A stretch of 64,000 nucleotides of DNA from Acidovorax sp. Leaf160. GTDB taxonomy: Bacteria > Pseudomonadota > Gammaproteobacteria > Burkholderiales > Burkholderiaceae_C. Every line of letters begins with the position of its first letter. Positions within the stretch are counted from its first letter, which is position 1. The stretch spans positions 30,839 through 94,838 of the forward strand of contig NZ_LMOV01000004.1 of assembly GCF_001424265.1 (NCBI RefSeq). Direction: 5' to 3'. Positions 56,200-64,000 of the stretch are shown piece by piece. The notes beneath the pieces were generated by a model. That model ran no database searches. It had not been told where the DNA came from and worked only from the letters and a program-made list of their open reading frames with translations. The translations under genes were made by a program, and so were the position numbers.

Positions 56200-57233
56200 T
56201 GGACGGCGCCTCTCATTCCACCCCGACGCGTGCCTTCACGGTGCTGGTGACCGCGCCAGCGCTGGCGCCTTCGGGCGCCGCACTGCTGGCCGATGCTGGC
56301 TGCCACGTGCTGTACCTGTCCGCGGATGGCGAGGCTGGCGATGCCGATCTCACCCGCCTGCTGGCGACCGTGGCGGTCGATGCCATCATCTCCCGCACCG
56401 CCATGCTCACGGCCGCGCAGCTGGGCTCCTGCCCCACGCTGCGCGTCGTCTGCAAGCATGGCGTGGGGGTGAGCAATATCGATGTGGCGGCCGCCAGTGC
56501 GCTGGGCATTCCGGTGTGCGTGACGCCCGGTGCCAACGCGCAGTCGGTTGCGGAGCTGACGTGGGGGCTGATCTTTGCCGCGGCGCGCCGCATCGCCTGG
56601 ATGGATGGCGAGTTGCGTGCGGGCCGCTGGTCGCGCGCGCAGGACGGCCTGCAGCTGCAGGGGCGCACGCTGGGTCTGGTGGGCCTGGGAGACGTAGGCC
56701 AGCGTGTGGCGCGCGTGGCACTGGCGCTGGGCATGCCGGTCGTCGCCTTCGACCCGGCTCGGCGCACCCTGCCTGCCGGACTCGAGGGCGTGCACCTGCT
56801 TGCGGCGATCGACGACGTGGTACGGGCAGCCGATGTGCTGAGCCTGCATGTGCCCTTGAACGCGGCCACGCGCGGGTTGATGCATGCGGAACGCATCGGC
56901 CGCATGCCCAGGGGCGCCGTGCTCATCAACACCGCCCGCGGCGAGGTGGTGGACGAGCCCGCCCTGATCGCTGCGTTGCAAAGCGGCCACCTGTTCGCCG
57001 CCGGGCTGGACACGATGGCCACCGAACCCTTGCCTGCGCACAGCCCGCTGCTGTCGCTGCCGCAGGTCGTGCTGTCTCCGCACGTGGGCGGCTCCACGCC
57101 TGCCGCGCTGGATGCGATGGCCAGCGGCGCGGCGCGCACGGTGCTGGCCGCATTGACCCAGGGCCGCATCGATCCTGCCTGCTGCGTCAACCCACAGGTC
57201 CTTTCCCTATCCTCTTGCCGAGCCATGCCATGA
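56199..57233 (+). CDS. D-isomer-specific 2-hydroxyacid dehydrogenase family protein
   Basis: 344 residues. The NAD-binding fold has GLGDVG (about 167-172). Catalytic Arg in NTARGEVV, Glu in TMATEPLP and His in LSPHVGGSTP are in the family order. It oxidises a D-2-hydroxyacid or reduces a 2-ketoacid. No ACT domain, so it is not a biosynthetic SerA of long type. Both ends overlap neighbours by 1-4 nt. Confidence 0.9.
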   Translation: MDGASHSTPTRAFTVLVTAPALAPSGAALLADAGCHVLYLSADGEAGDADLTRLLATVAVDAIISRTAMLTAAQLGSCPTLRVVCKHGVGVSNIDVAAASALGIPVCVTPGANAQSVAELTWGLIFAAARRIAWMDGELRAGRWSRAQDGLQLQGRTLGLVGLGDVGQRVARVALALGMPVVAFDPARRTLPAGLEGVHLLAAIDDVVRAADVLSLHVPLNAATRGLMHAERIGRMPRGAVLINTARGEVVDEPALIAALQSGHLFAAGLDTMATEPLPAHSPLLSLPQVVLSPHVGGSTPAALDAMASGAARTVLAALTQGRIDPACCVNPQVLSLSSCRAMP

Positions 57234-57973
57234 CGACCCGATCCATCGCCTCCTCTGCCTCCATCGCCCCCACTGCGCCCGGCGCCTCGACGGGTGACTG
57301 GCCGCCCGGCTACCGCATCGGCCCCAGGGCACCCCGCCTGCCGGACGAGCTGATCGCGGCTTTCAGAACCATCCCGGTCGCCGTCGCCGGGGACTGCATG
57401 GGCCGCAGCGTGGGCGCCACCGGACTGCATGGCTATCACGAAGACCTGGGTGCCGTGCTGTGCGGGCCGGCTGTCACCGTGCGTGTGCGCCCGGGCGACA
57501 ACCTGATGATCCACAAGGCGCTGATGCTGGTGCAGCCGGGCGACGTGCTGGTCATCGACGGCGGCGGCGACGTGACCCAGGCGTTGATGGGAGGGCTGAT
57601 GCGCACGACCTGCCTGGTCAAGCAGCTCGGTGGACTGGTGATCGACGGCGCCCTGCGCGACCGTCTGGAATGGGCCGAGGGTGGCCTGCCCGTGTTCGCG
57701 CGTGGCCACACGCACCGCGGGCCTGCAAAGGAAGGGCCGGGCGAGATCAATGTGCCCGTGGCCTGCGCGGGCCTGTCCGTGCTGCCAGGCGATCTGGTGC
57801 TGGGCGACGCCGACGGGGTGATCGCGATTCCTGCTGCCGATGCAGCACTGGTACTGCAGCGCGCCCGGCTCCACCTGGAAAAGGAAGCGAGCATCCGCGC
57901 TGCCAACCTCGCCGGCACGTCAGACCCGGAACGATTCGACGCCGCGCTGCGCGCCAAGGGGCTGCCGGTCTGA
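57230..57973 (+). CDS. RraA-like protein, probable 4-hydroxy-4-methyl-2-oxoglutarate/oxaloacetate-type aldolase
   Basis: 247 residues, RraA/HMG-aldolase fold. Motifs VAGDCMGRSVGATGLHGY, RPGDNLMIHKALMLVQPGDV, IDGALRDRLEWAEGGLPVFA and LGDADGVIAIPA are typical; the Arg-Asp pair in GALRDR and the Asp in GDADGV are the metal-binding catalytic parts of the aldolases. True RNase E inhibitors are shorter (about 160). In an operon with a dehydrogenase and a binding protein, an aldolase or decarboxylase role is more likely. Confidence 0.82.
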   Translation: MTTRSIASSASIAPTAPGASTGDWPPGYRIGPRAPRLPDELIAAFRTIPVAVAGDCMGRSVGATGLHGYHEDLGAVLCGPAVTVRVRPGDNLMIHKALMLVQPGDVLVIDGGGDVTQALMGGLMRTTCLVKQLGGLVIDGALRDRLEWAEGGLPVFARGHTHRGPAKEGPGEINVPVACAGLSVLPGDLVLGDADGVIAIPAADAALVLQRARLHLEKEASIRAANLAGTSDPERFDAALRAKGLPV

Positions 57974-58090
57974 GGACGGAGAGCCGCTGGCAAGTCGCCT
58001 GCAGCAGGCCACGAACGCCCGCCCCGCCATCACTCGGTGCTATCAAGTTGCAGCGCTGGGCCGGCTGGCCGACCGCCGGATGGGAAGTCG

Positions 58091-58119
58091 CAGGGTTATG
58101 CGTCAGGTGCATAACCCTG
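58091..58119. promoter_or_regulatory. 11-bp perfect inverted repeat before the glutamate dehydrogenase gene
   Basis: CAGGGTTATGC (58091-58101) and GCATAACCCTG (58109-58119) flank GTCAGGT. The inner part ATGC-N7-GCAT contains the T-N11-A pattern of LysR sites. It lies 79 bp before the start codon, so an operator is more likely than a terminator. A half copy of the intergenic dyad (GCTATCAAGTTG) lies at about 58037-58048. Confidence 0.6.
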
Positions 58120-58197
58120 TAACACTCCGGCCTTGGACAGGGTGAAACGGCAGGCATACAGTCCCTCCCACCACAACCTCCGATCCGCAAGGAACCC

Positions 58198-59499
58198 ATG
58201 TCGAACACCCCCGACACCCTGGACCAACACCCCGTGCCCTCCTACCTTCAGGCCGACCATCTCGGCCCCTGGGGCAACTACCTGCAGCAGGTGGATCGCG
58301 TCACGCCGTACCTCGGCAGCCTGGCGCGTTGGGTGGAAACGCTGAAGCGCCCGAAGCGCATCCTGATCGTCGACGTGCCCATCGAACTGGACAACGGCAC
58401 CATCGCCCACTACGAAGGCTACCGGGTGCAGCACAACCTGAGCCGCGGCCCCGGCAAGGGCGGCGTGCGTTTCCACCAGGACGTGACGCTGTCCGAAGTG
58501 ATGGCCCTGTCGGCCTGGATGTCGGTGAAGAACGCCGCCGTGAACGTGCCGTACGGCGGCGCCAAGGGCGGCATCCGCGTCGATCCCAAGAAGCTCTCGC
58601 GCGGCGAGCTGGAGCGCCTGACGCGCCGCTACACCAGCGAGATCGGCCTGCTGATCGGCCCCTCCAAGGACATTCCCGCTCCTGACGTGAACACCAACGG
58701 CCAGGTCATGGCCTGGATGATGGACACGTACTCGATGAACGTGGGCGCCACCGCCACTGGCGTGGTCACCGGCAAGCCGGTGGACCTGGGCGGCTCGCTC
58801 GGCCGCGTGGAAGCCACCGGCCGCGGTGTCTATACCGTGGGCGTGGAAGCCGCCAAGCTCACCGGCCTGCCCATCGACGGTGCGCGCGTGGCCGTGCAGG
58901 GCTTCGGCAACGTGGGCGGCATCGCGGGCAAGCTGTTCGCCGAGGCGGGCGCCAAGGTCGTCGCCGTGCAGGACCACACCGGCACCATCCTCAACCAGGG
59001 CGGCATGGACGTGCCCGCGCTGCTGGAGCATGTGAAGAAGACCGGCGGCGTGGGCGGTTTCGCTGGTGCCGAGGCCATGGCCAAGGAAGACTTCTGGGGC
59101 GTTCCGTGCGAGATTCTCATCCCCGCCGCGCTGGAGAACCAGATCACCAAGGACAACGCGGGCCAGATCAAGGCCAAGCTGGTGATCGAAGGCGCCAACG
59201 GCCCCACCACCACCGAGGCCGACGACATCCTGGCCGACAAGGGCGTGCTGGTGCTGCCCGACGTGATCGCCAACGCCGGCGGCGTGACCGTGAGCTACTT
59301 CGAGTGGGTGCAGGATTTCTCCAGCTTCTTCTGGAGCGAGGACGAGATCAACGCCCGCCTGGTGCGCATCATGCAGGAGGCCTTCGCCGGCATCTGGCAC
59401 GTTGCCCAGGAGCACAAGGTGACGCTGCGCACCGCCACCTTCATCGTGGCCTGCCAGCGCATCCTGCACGCGCGGGAGATGCGCGGCCTGTATCCATGA
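58198..59499 (+). CDS. gdhA: Glutamate dehydrogenase (Glu/Leu/Phe/Val dehydrogenase family)
   Basis: 433 residues. Interconverts glutamate and 2-oxoglutarate plus ammonia. Motifs: [20 protein letters not shown] with the catalytic lysine, [17 protein letters not shown] and the dinucleotide fold [15 protein letters not shown]. The length and hexameric small-form pattern fit GdhA/GudB. ATG 58198 follows AAGGAA. An operator-like dyad precedes it and a strong terminator follows, so it is monocistronic. Coenzyme specificity is not decided by what I see. Confidence 0.93.
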   Translation: MSNTPDTLDQHPVPSYLQADHLGPWGNYLQQVDRVTPYLGSLARWVETLKRPKRILIVDVPIELDNGTIAHYEGYRVQHNLSRGPGKGGVRFHQDVTLSEVMALSAWMSVKNAAVNVPYGGAKGGIRVDPKKLSRGELERLTRRYTSEIGLLIGPSKDIPAPDVNTNGQVMAWMMDTYSMNVGATATGVVTGKPVDLGGSLGRVEATGRGVYTVGVEAAKLTGLPIDGARVAVQGFGNVGGIAGKLFAEAGAKVVAVQDHTGTILNQGGMDVPALLEHVKKTGGVGGFAGAEAMAKEDFWGVPCEILIPAALENQITKDNAGQIKAKLVIEGANGPTTTEADDILADKGVLVLPDVIANAGGVTVSYFEWVQDFSSFFWSEDEINARLVRIMQEAFAGIWHVAQEHKVTLRTATFIVACQRILHAREMRGLYP

Positions 59500-59610
59500 T
59501 TCCCTGATTCCCTGATTTCCCGATCCGTGGACGCCGCCGGTGTCGATGTCTCCATCGACACTGCGGCGCAGGTCGCCAGGCAAGCCGCGCAGGCTTCGCC
59601 CGGTGCATCG

Positions 59611-59645
59611 ACCGCCAGCGCCTTGCCAGGCCTGGCGGTTTTTTT
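59611..59645 (+). terminator. Rho-independent terminator of gdhA
   Basis: ACCGCCAG (59611-59618) pairs with CTGGCGGT (59632-59639), followed by a run of seven T in total. This is the clearest intrinsic terminator in the window. It is 110 bp after the gdhA stop and oriented for plus-strand transcription only. Confidence 0.88.
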
Positions 59646-59687
59646 CTGGCCCACACCCTGCGGCATGCCGCAAGGCGGGGCTGGGAT

Positions 59688-60953
59688 TCAAGGCGAGCGG
59701 GTCGGCGGGTTTTCCAGCCGCTGCACTTCACCCGCAGGCGCCACGCGCATCGCGAGGCAGAAGGGCTGCAGGCACGCCGCCCGGCCGGCATAGGGGCAGC
59801 CGGGGGCGTCGCAGTTTTCGGCGCGGCGGCCCGGGTCGTCGTCGCCCTCGGGCGGGCGCCAGCCGCCGGCCTGCAGCGCGGCCATCTGCAGCCAGGGGTC
59901 GGCCAGGCGCGGGTCGCGTCCGTAGACGGTGGCGGCCTGGCTGGCGAGCCAGGGGGCGAAGTCGACCGACAGCAGCGCGCTGGTCGCGGCGTTCGGACTG
60001 CCGCGCCCTGCTGCAGCGTCGGCCGACTGCAGCACCAGGGCATACAGGCCCGAGGTGAGCGCCTGGGGCCGGCCGGCGAAGGCTGCGGTCAGCCCGCCCT
60101 GCGGGGCCGCAGCAGCGCCGCCGCCACTGCTGCCGCTACCGGGGGCTGCGGCCATGCGCGCATCGTTCCCGGGGGCCGCAGGCGCCCGCGTAGCGGCCTG
60201 GGATTCCGCCCAGGCGGCCGGTACGCGCAATGCCAGGGAAAAGGCCCGCGAGCCTTCTGCCGTGTGCACCGCGCCCTGCCCCACCAGCCAGGTGCGCAGC
60301 GGCGGCAGGCCAGCAGGGTCGTCCGCCAGCCACTCCGGCAGGCCTGCCGGCCAGGGCTGCGCGGCCACGATCCGCTGCGCCGGGCCGGTCGCGGTCAGCT
60401 GACGCACCAGTGCGTCCAGCATCTGGCGCACCGGCGCGGCGACGCCCGCCGTGGGCCACCCGGCGCCACGCAGAGCGGCGGTTGGCAGGCCGGCGGCGCC
60501 CGGCGTGACGGAACTGCGGTCCGCCCCTCCGGTCGACGGCGCGGCACGCCGGCCGGCCGATCCGCCCGATCCACGTGCGGCAGCGTCGCCAATGGTGATG
60601 GAAGGCAAGGCCGAAGCGGTCATCGTCATGCCGCTGCGGGGCTGCCCGGGCAGGCCCGCCTGCCGGGCCTCCTCATCCCGCAGGCTTCCCTGTGCCTGCG
60701 CTGACAGGCTGACGCGGTCGGCCTGCGCGGGCACCGGCAAGGGGGGCGGCACGGCAGCCGTCGCCACCGACGGTGTCGGCGCGCCCTGCGGCAGCGCGGT
60801 GAAGGCAGGCTCCGCGGCTCCCGCCTGCGCGCCTTGGCCTGCGCCGCCGGAACGCTGCGCAAGCAACAGGGTCTGCCGCTGCAGCGCGGCTTCGGCCAGC
60901 GCCAGGGCGGCCGGCGCAGCGGGCGTGCGGGGTGGGTCGATGGAAGAGGCCAT
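59688..60953 (-). CDS. Unrecognised Ala-Pro-rich protein with a C-terminal four-cysteine cluster
   Basis: 421 residues. The first 150 are low-complexity Ala/Pro/Gln. A more ordered region follows (VRQMLDALVRQLTATGPAQR, PAGLPEWLADDPAGLPPLRT, FSLALRVPAAWAES), distantly like a flagellar hook-length (FliK) type domain, but I cannot confirm it. Near the end stands C-x4-C-x7-C-x4-C (ENCDAPGCPYAGRAACLQPF), a possible metal site. No signal peptide. Neighbours give no clue. ATG 60953. Confidence 0.6.
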   Translation of the reverse strand: MASSIDPPRTPAAPAALALAEAALQRQTLLLAQRSGGAGQGAQAGAAEPAFTALPQGAPTPSVATAAVPPPLPVPAQADRVSLSAQAQGSLRDEEARQAGLPGQPRSGMTMTASALPSITIGDAAARGSGGSAGRRAAPSTGGADRSSVTPGAAGLPTAALRGAGWPTAGVAAPVRQMLDALVRQLTATGPAQRIVAAQPWPAGLPEWLADDPAGLPPLRTWLVGQGAVHTAEGSRAFSLALRVPAAWAESQAATRAPAAPGNDARMAAAPGSGSSGGGAAAAPQGGLTAAFAGRPQALTSGLYALVLQSADAAAGRGSPNAATSALLSVDFAPWLASQAATVYGRDPRLADPWLQMAALQAGGWRPPEGDDDPGRRAENCDAPGCPYAGRAACLQPFCLAMRVAPAGEVQRLENPPTRSP

Positions 60954-61099
60954 GCGGTTCGGTAGGCGGCGCGGACGACGACGGGTCGGGGCAGCAGCCC
61001 CTACCATGCCTGGCGCCGCCCTGCGCCGCAAGCCCTGCCGCGCAGTCAGGCGGCGAGGCCCTCCCGCAACCGGCCCCCAAGAGGCCGGGGACGGGTGCG

Positions 61100-61948
61100 T
61101 TACTGGACGATCCCGAACTGCGCCAGGTAGCTGATGTGGTCCAGCAGCGCAGCCGGGTTGCCAGGCTCTGCGTCGGCATCCTTGTAGACGATCCCGGTGC
61201 CCTTGCCGCCGGGCGTGGTGATTCGGCGCACCGACAGCATCTGTTGCGTGCTGCTCGAAGACGCCACCGAGTAACCCTCGCCCTCGTTGACGCTGTAGAC
61301 CATCAGATAGGAGCGCAGCAGCGTGCCCGCGCTGCTCACCTTCACGCACAGCACGCTGCCTGCCAGGCTGCCGCTCACCTGGTGCTCGCAGCCGAAGCGG
61401 CCCGCCGAGTCCGCCATGAGGCCGTTGCCGGTATCGGTGCGCCGCAGCGGAACCCGCAGCTCGACAAAATCGGTCTGCAGCCCCTCGGAGCCCATGGAGT
61501 TGAACGTCCAGAGGCCACGCAGGCTTTCCTGAACCGCGCCGTAGCCGAAGTTGAAGCGGCTGATGGCGACTTCCCGCTCGCCTGGGAACGTGATGAAGCC
61601 GGTGATGCCCGAGGTGAACCGCACGGTGACGTTGCCCGGGCTGCCGGTCTGCACGCCGGAACGCGCGCCGCTGCCGAAGGAACGGCCGTTGCGGTACTGG
61701 TTCAGCGGCGCGGTGACCGTGTCGTTCACCATGTCGCCGACGGCCAGATAGAAGGTGGGCTGACCCGAGGCTTCATAGGCGTACATCTGCATGACGAACG
61801 TGTTGCTCTGCACGTCGATGCTGAGGCCCCGGCCAGGCTCGCCATTCAGTTCGGAACTGACCACCCAGGTTCCGGCCTGCGGCGCGAACGCCTGAGCCAC
61901 ACCTGCAAAAGCCAACAGCGCTGCAGCGCCCATTTTTTTTGAAATCAC
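61100..61948 (-). CDS. Secreted protein of unknown function
   Basis: 282 residues. Start GTG 61948 with an excellent AAGGAGAAG; the ATG two bases upstream would give only ATG-TGA. Signal peptide MISKKMGAAALLAFAGVAQA with cleavage before FAPQAGTWVV. The mature part looks beta-rich (GTWVVSSELNGEPGRGLSID, FYLAVGDMVNDTVTAPLNQY), and two cysteines (GCEHQ, VLCVKV) may form a disulfide. Similar proteins occur in Burkholderiales as hypothetical exported proteins. Confidence 0.75.
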   Translation of the reverse strand: MISKKMGAAALLAFAGVAQAFAPQAGTWVVSSELNGEPGRGLSIDVQSNTFVMQMYAYEASGQPTFYLAVGDMVNDTVTAPLNQYRNGRSFGSGARSGVQTGSPGNVTVRFTSGITGFITFPGEREVAISRFNFGYGAVQESLRGLWTFNSMGSEGLQTDFVELRVPLRRTDTGNGLMADSAGRFGCEHQVSGSLAGSVLCVKVSSAGTLLRSYLMVYSVNEGEGYSVASSSSTQQMLSVRRITTPGGKGTGIVYKDADAEPGNPAALLDHISYLAQFGIVQ

Positions 61949-62158
61949 ATCTTCTCCTTGTTAAGCCTCCCTACGAGGCACAACATTTATACCGGAGGAT
62001 TTCATTTTGTTGCAATCGGGATTTGCGGTCGATTGGCCGGGCCTATGGCCGGGTCTAGGACTGGATCTATGGCTGGGCCATGAACGAGTCGGTGTCGGAG
62101 CGCCATCTGGTGGATGCGGCGGATGCGGCGGACGGATCCCCGGCGGTCCGACGACCGC

Positions 62159-62740
62159 TCAATCCCGCCCGGGCAGCATGCGCACCAGCACGTCGTCGCG
62201 CCGCACCCGGTGGTGGTAGAGCGCTGCGGCCACATGCAGCAACACCACGGCCCAGGCCACGTACTGGCCGATGAAGTGGTGTACGGCGTCGACAGGCGCC
62301 TCGAACGTTTCCCAGTCCATTCCCCAGGTGCGGCTGATCCAGCCGAAGAGGGCGGTGTCATTGAAGCCGGTCACGGTGAAGAGGCCGAAGTCGGTCGGTG
62401 CGCCGGTGCCGATATAGCCGGTGAGCGGCATCACGATCAGCAGGCCGTACAGCCCCAAGTGCGCGGCATGAGCCAGGGCGTGTTCCAGCGGCGGCCCGGG
62501 CGGGTCCTGCGGCTGGGTGTCCCACAGCCGCCAGAACAGCCGCGGCAGCACCAGGAAGCCGACCAGCAGGCCCAGCACCCAGTGGATGTTGAGCACCGGC
62601 AGCGAGGCGTCCGACGTGTCGTCCATGAACCAGATCACGTAATAGACCACGGCGTAGGCGCCGATGAAGGCCGCCGCGCTGGTCCAGTGGAAGAATTTTG
62701 CAAGCGTCCCGAAGCGGGTCGCGGTATTGCGCAACGGCAT
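62159..62740 (-). CDS. Cytochrome b561 family protein
   Basis: 193 residues with four membrane helices. Histidine positions fit heme b ligands: FFHWTSAAAF (His18), NIHWVLGLLVGF (His53) and the fourth-helix HVAAALYHHR. It moves electrons across or within the inner membrane, for example from quinol to a superoxide or periplasmic acceptor. It lies 65 nt downstream of a TetR gene on the same strand, so the two are probably co-transcribed. Confidence 0.88.
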   Translation of the reverse strand: MPLRNTATRFGTLAKFFHWTSAAAFIGAYAVVYYVIWFMDDTSDASLPVLNIHWVLGLLVGFLVLPRLFWRLWDTQPQDPPGPPLEHALAHAAHLGLYGLLIVMPLTGYIGTGAPTDFGLFTVTGFNDTALFGWISRTWGMDWETFEAPVDAVHHFIGQYVAWAVVLLHVAAALYHHRVRRDDVLVRMLPGRD

Positions 62741-62805
62741 GGCGGTGTGTTCCTGGGGGAAGAAAAAAAGGTGAAGGAATGCGGTCCGCGCCGATGCGGG
62801 CGCCC

Positions 62806-63435
62806 TCAGCGGGCCAGCAGCCCGCCCAGCAGTCGGTCGAGCCCATCGAGCGACTGGGCCAGGCGCACGGCCGGATCGCCGTCGGGCTCGGCGATCCAGA
62901 AAGACGCCTCGGTCACCGCGCCGTACAGCATCCGGGCCGTCACCCCCGCGTGCACGGGGGCCACGGTGCCTGCCGCCACCAAACCCTGGATCGCATCTTC
63001 CAGCGCCGCGATGGCGACCGACTGCGCGACCTGCGGCACGTCGCCAAAGACGGCGCGGGCATCCTGCAGGATGATCCGCCGGATCTCGGGCACCAGCGCC
63101 AGTTCCAGGTAAGTGCGGCAGCGGCGGCGCAAGCCTTCCCACGGGCTCGGCGCCGCATCGGACACCGCGCGCAGCCGCTCGCCCACCTCGGCCTCGATCT
63201 GCTCGATGACCGCCGCGAGCAGGCCCTGCTTGCTGCCGAAGTGGTGATAGAGGGCGCCGCGGGTGAAGCCGGCCTCCCCTGTGAAATCGTCCATGGAGGT
63301 CGCGGCATAGCCGCGCTCTGCGAACGCCCGGCGTGCTGCGGCCACCAGGCTGGCGCGCGTCTCCGCCATCGTCTCGGCGCGCTTGCGGCGCTGGGGCTTC
63401 AAGGGGGTCGCGACGGAGGGCAGTGCATCTGGCAT
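62806..63435 (-). CDS. TetR-family repressor, probably self-regulated
   Basis: 209 residues. Helix-turn-helix AFAERGYAATSMDDFTGEAG, then FTRGALYHHFGSKQGLLAAV. The ligand domain resembles TetR_C_33-type regulators. ATG 63435 lies inside one of two palindromes, so the protein would block its own gene. It probably also controls the cytochrome b561 gene behind it. Confidence 0.88.
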   Translation of the reverse strand: MPDALPSVATPLKPQRRKRAETMAETRASLVAAARRAFAERGYAATSMDDFTGEAGFTRGALYHHFGSKQGLLAAVIEQIEAEVGERLRAVSDAAPSPWEGLRRRCRTYLELALVPEIRRIILQDARAVFGDVPQVAQSVAIAALEDAIQGLVAAGTVAPVHAGVTARMLYGAVTEASFWIAEPDGDPAVRLAQSLDGLDRLLGGLLAR

Positions 63436-63476
63436 ACGGTTCGTATGTTAATTCACATACGCAGCGTATGCCAGAT
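63427..63476. promoter_or_regulatory. Double TetR-type operator
   Basis: Two palindromes of the form CATACG-N3-CGTATG (63433-63447 and 63456-63470) with centres 23 bp apart. The outer arms ATCTGGCATACG (63427-63438) and CGTATGCCAGAT (63465-63476) make a 12-bp perfect inverted repeat around the whole. The start codon of the TetR gene (63433-63435) is part of the first site. Confidence 0.8.
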
Positions 63477-63553
63477 CATTCGGGAGGTAGCCCGTGCATT
63501 CACTCCCACACCCCCGACCTTCGGCGCGTTTCTCCATCAGGCGGAGCGCTTGG

Positions 63554-63967
63554 CTACTTGAAGTTGAAGTCGCGCGCGATCAGCACGCCCTGCGGCAGCA
63601 CGATGTAGAGGTGACCGTCCACACCGTATTTGAGATGTTGCACCGTAGGCAGTCGATACTTCGAAGGCTCGTTCAGAAAGTCTCCCGGCGTGGCGGCGGT
63701 AGCAGTGCCCGTGAGACGTGTTACCACGCCGCTGCTAGTCACCCGATAGAGGATGCTTTCGGTTGCCATCCAATCACGCATGGCTAGGACGATATCGTCG
63801 CCGACGACCGTGAAGGTTTCGATGGTCTTGGGGACTCCAGGAAACGTGTAGTCAACAAGCCCGAAATCTACTTTTTTGCCATCGGCCAGCCTGTGCCATG
63901 TGGGAACCTCTCAAAACCCTGCCACTCCCTTGTTCACCGACAAGACCTGAGCCGTCCTCCTTGCCAT
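63554..63967 (-). pseudogene. Fragment of an unknown protein gene, interrupted by TGA
   Basis: ATG 63967 has a good GGAGAG before it and reads MARRTAQVLSVNKGVAGF, then TGA (63911-63913). The same frame continues EVPTWHRLADGKKVDFGLVD, TFPGVPKTIETFTVVGDD and on to IARDFNFK at 63554 with protein-like composition. The frame is also open upstream to the window edge. Either a broken gene or two pieces; the shorter piece from ATG 63781 has 75 residues. The GC content here is lower than in most of the window. Family not recognised. Confidence 0.4.
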
Positions 63968-64000
63968 GATCTCTCCTCGCAGCGCCTTGAAGTTCGATCG

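Overview
The window is GC-rich (about 70 percent by eye) bacterial chromosome and contains no rRNA, tRNA, phage, IS element or CRISPR array that I can see. The gene families suggest a versatile betaproteobacterium of the Burkholderiales, most likely Comamonadaceae (Acidovorax or a relative). The pointers are Bug/TctC binding proteins, many LysR regulators, a methionine synthase without its homocysteine domain, an SAH riboswitch, a Urt/Fmd amide operon and a PACE efflux protein. This placement is inference; no marker gene for taxonomy is present.

Layout. 0-4 kb: the start of a chemoreceptor, then a divergent copper module (copA against copZ-cueR) with two MerR-type promoters. 4-14 kb: a TetR gene divergent from a carboxylate operon (livG-livH-livM-binding protein-livF-acyl-CoA ligase-enoyl-CoA hydratase-thiolase). 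14-18 kb: a DUF3297 gene, then metH behind an SAH riboswitch whose switching helix can be read in the sequence, then a lipoprotein. 18-24 kb: a cysteine-dioxygenase-like cupin, a class V aminotransferase with an amino-acid binding protein, their LysR regulator, and a MocR-type regulator. 24-32 kb: transglutaminase-like protein, Bug protein plus muconate-cycloisomerase-like enzyme with a LysR gene broken by an amber codon, a chromate transporter and a DMT exporter.

32-45 kb is the most distinctive region. A minus-strand operon urtABCDE-fmdA-fmdB-amiE imports and hydrolyses urea or short-chain amides. Divergent from it is a two-component pair. The kinase is a fusion of an NCS1-type permease, a cysteine-rich zinc-finger-like segment, a histidine kinase and a receiver. 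The regulator is receiver-PAS-like-LuxR. Between the two units lie a near-perfect 16-bp palindrome and exactly 16 copies of a GCCGCT hexanucleotide. The simplest reading is a transporter-like receptor that controls amide uptake.

45-54 kb: a diguanylate cyclase, LysR/DODA-type dioxygenase, PACE/LysR pair, a Fur-regulated TonB receptor, PPK2 and a DUF4197 protein. 54-58 kb: a LysR gene divergent from a Bug-hydroxyacid dehydrogenase-RraA-like operon. 58-64 kb: NAD(P)-glutamate dehydrogenase with an operator-like dyad and a clear terminator, a FliK-like or unknown protein, a secreted protein, cytochrome b561 and a TetR gene whose start codon lies inside its own double palindrome.

A short dyad, GCTAT-N7-ATAGC, recurs only between genes through the whole window. 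Start codons were chosen by Shine-Dalgarno sequence, domain start and promoter position where possible. High GC produces many long antisense reading frames, and these were left out.
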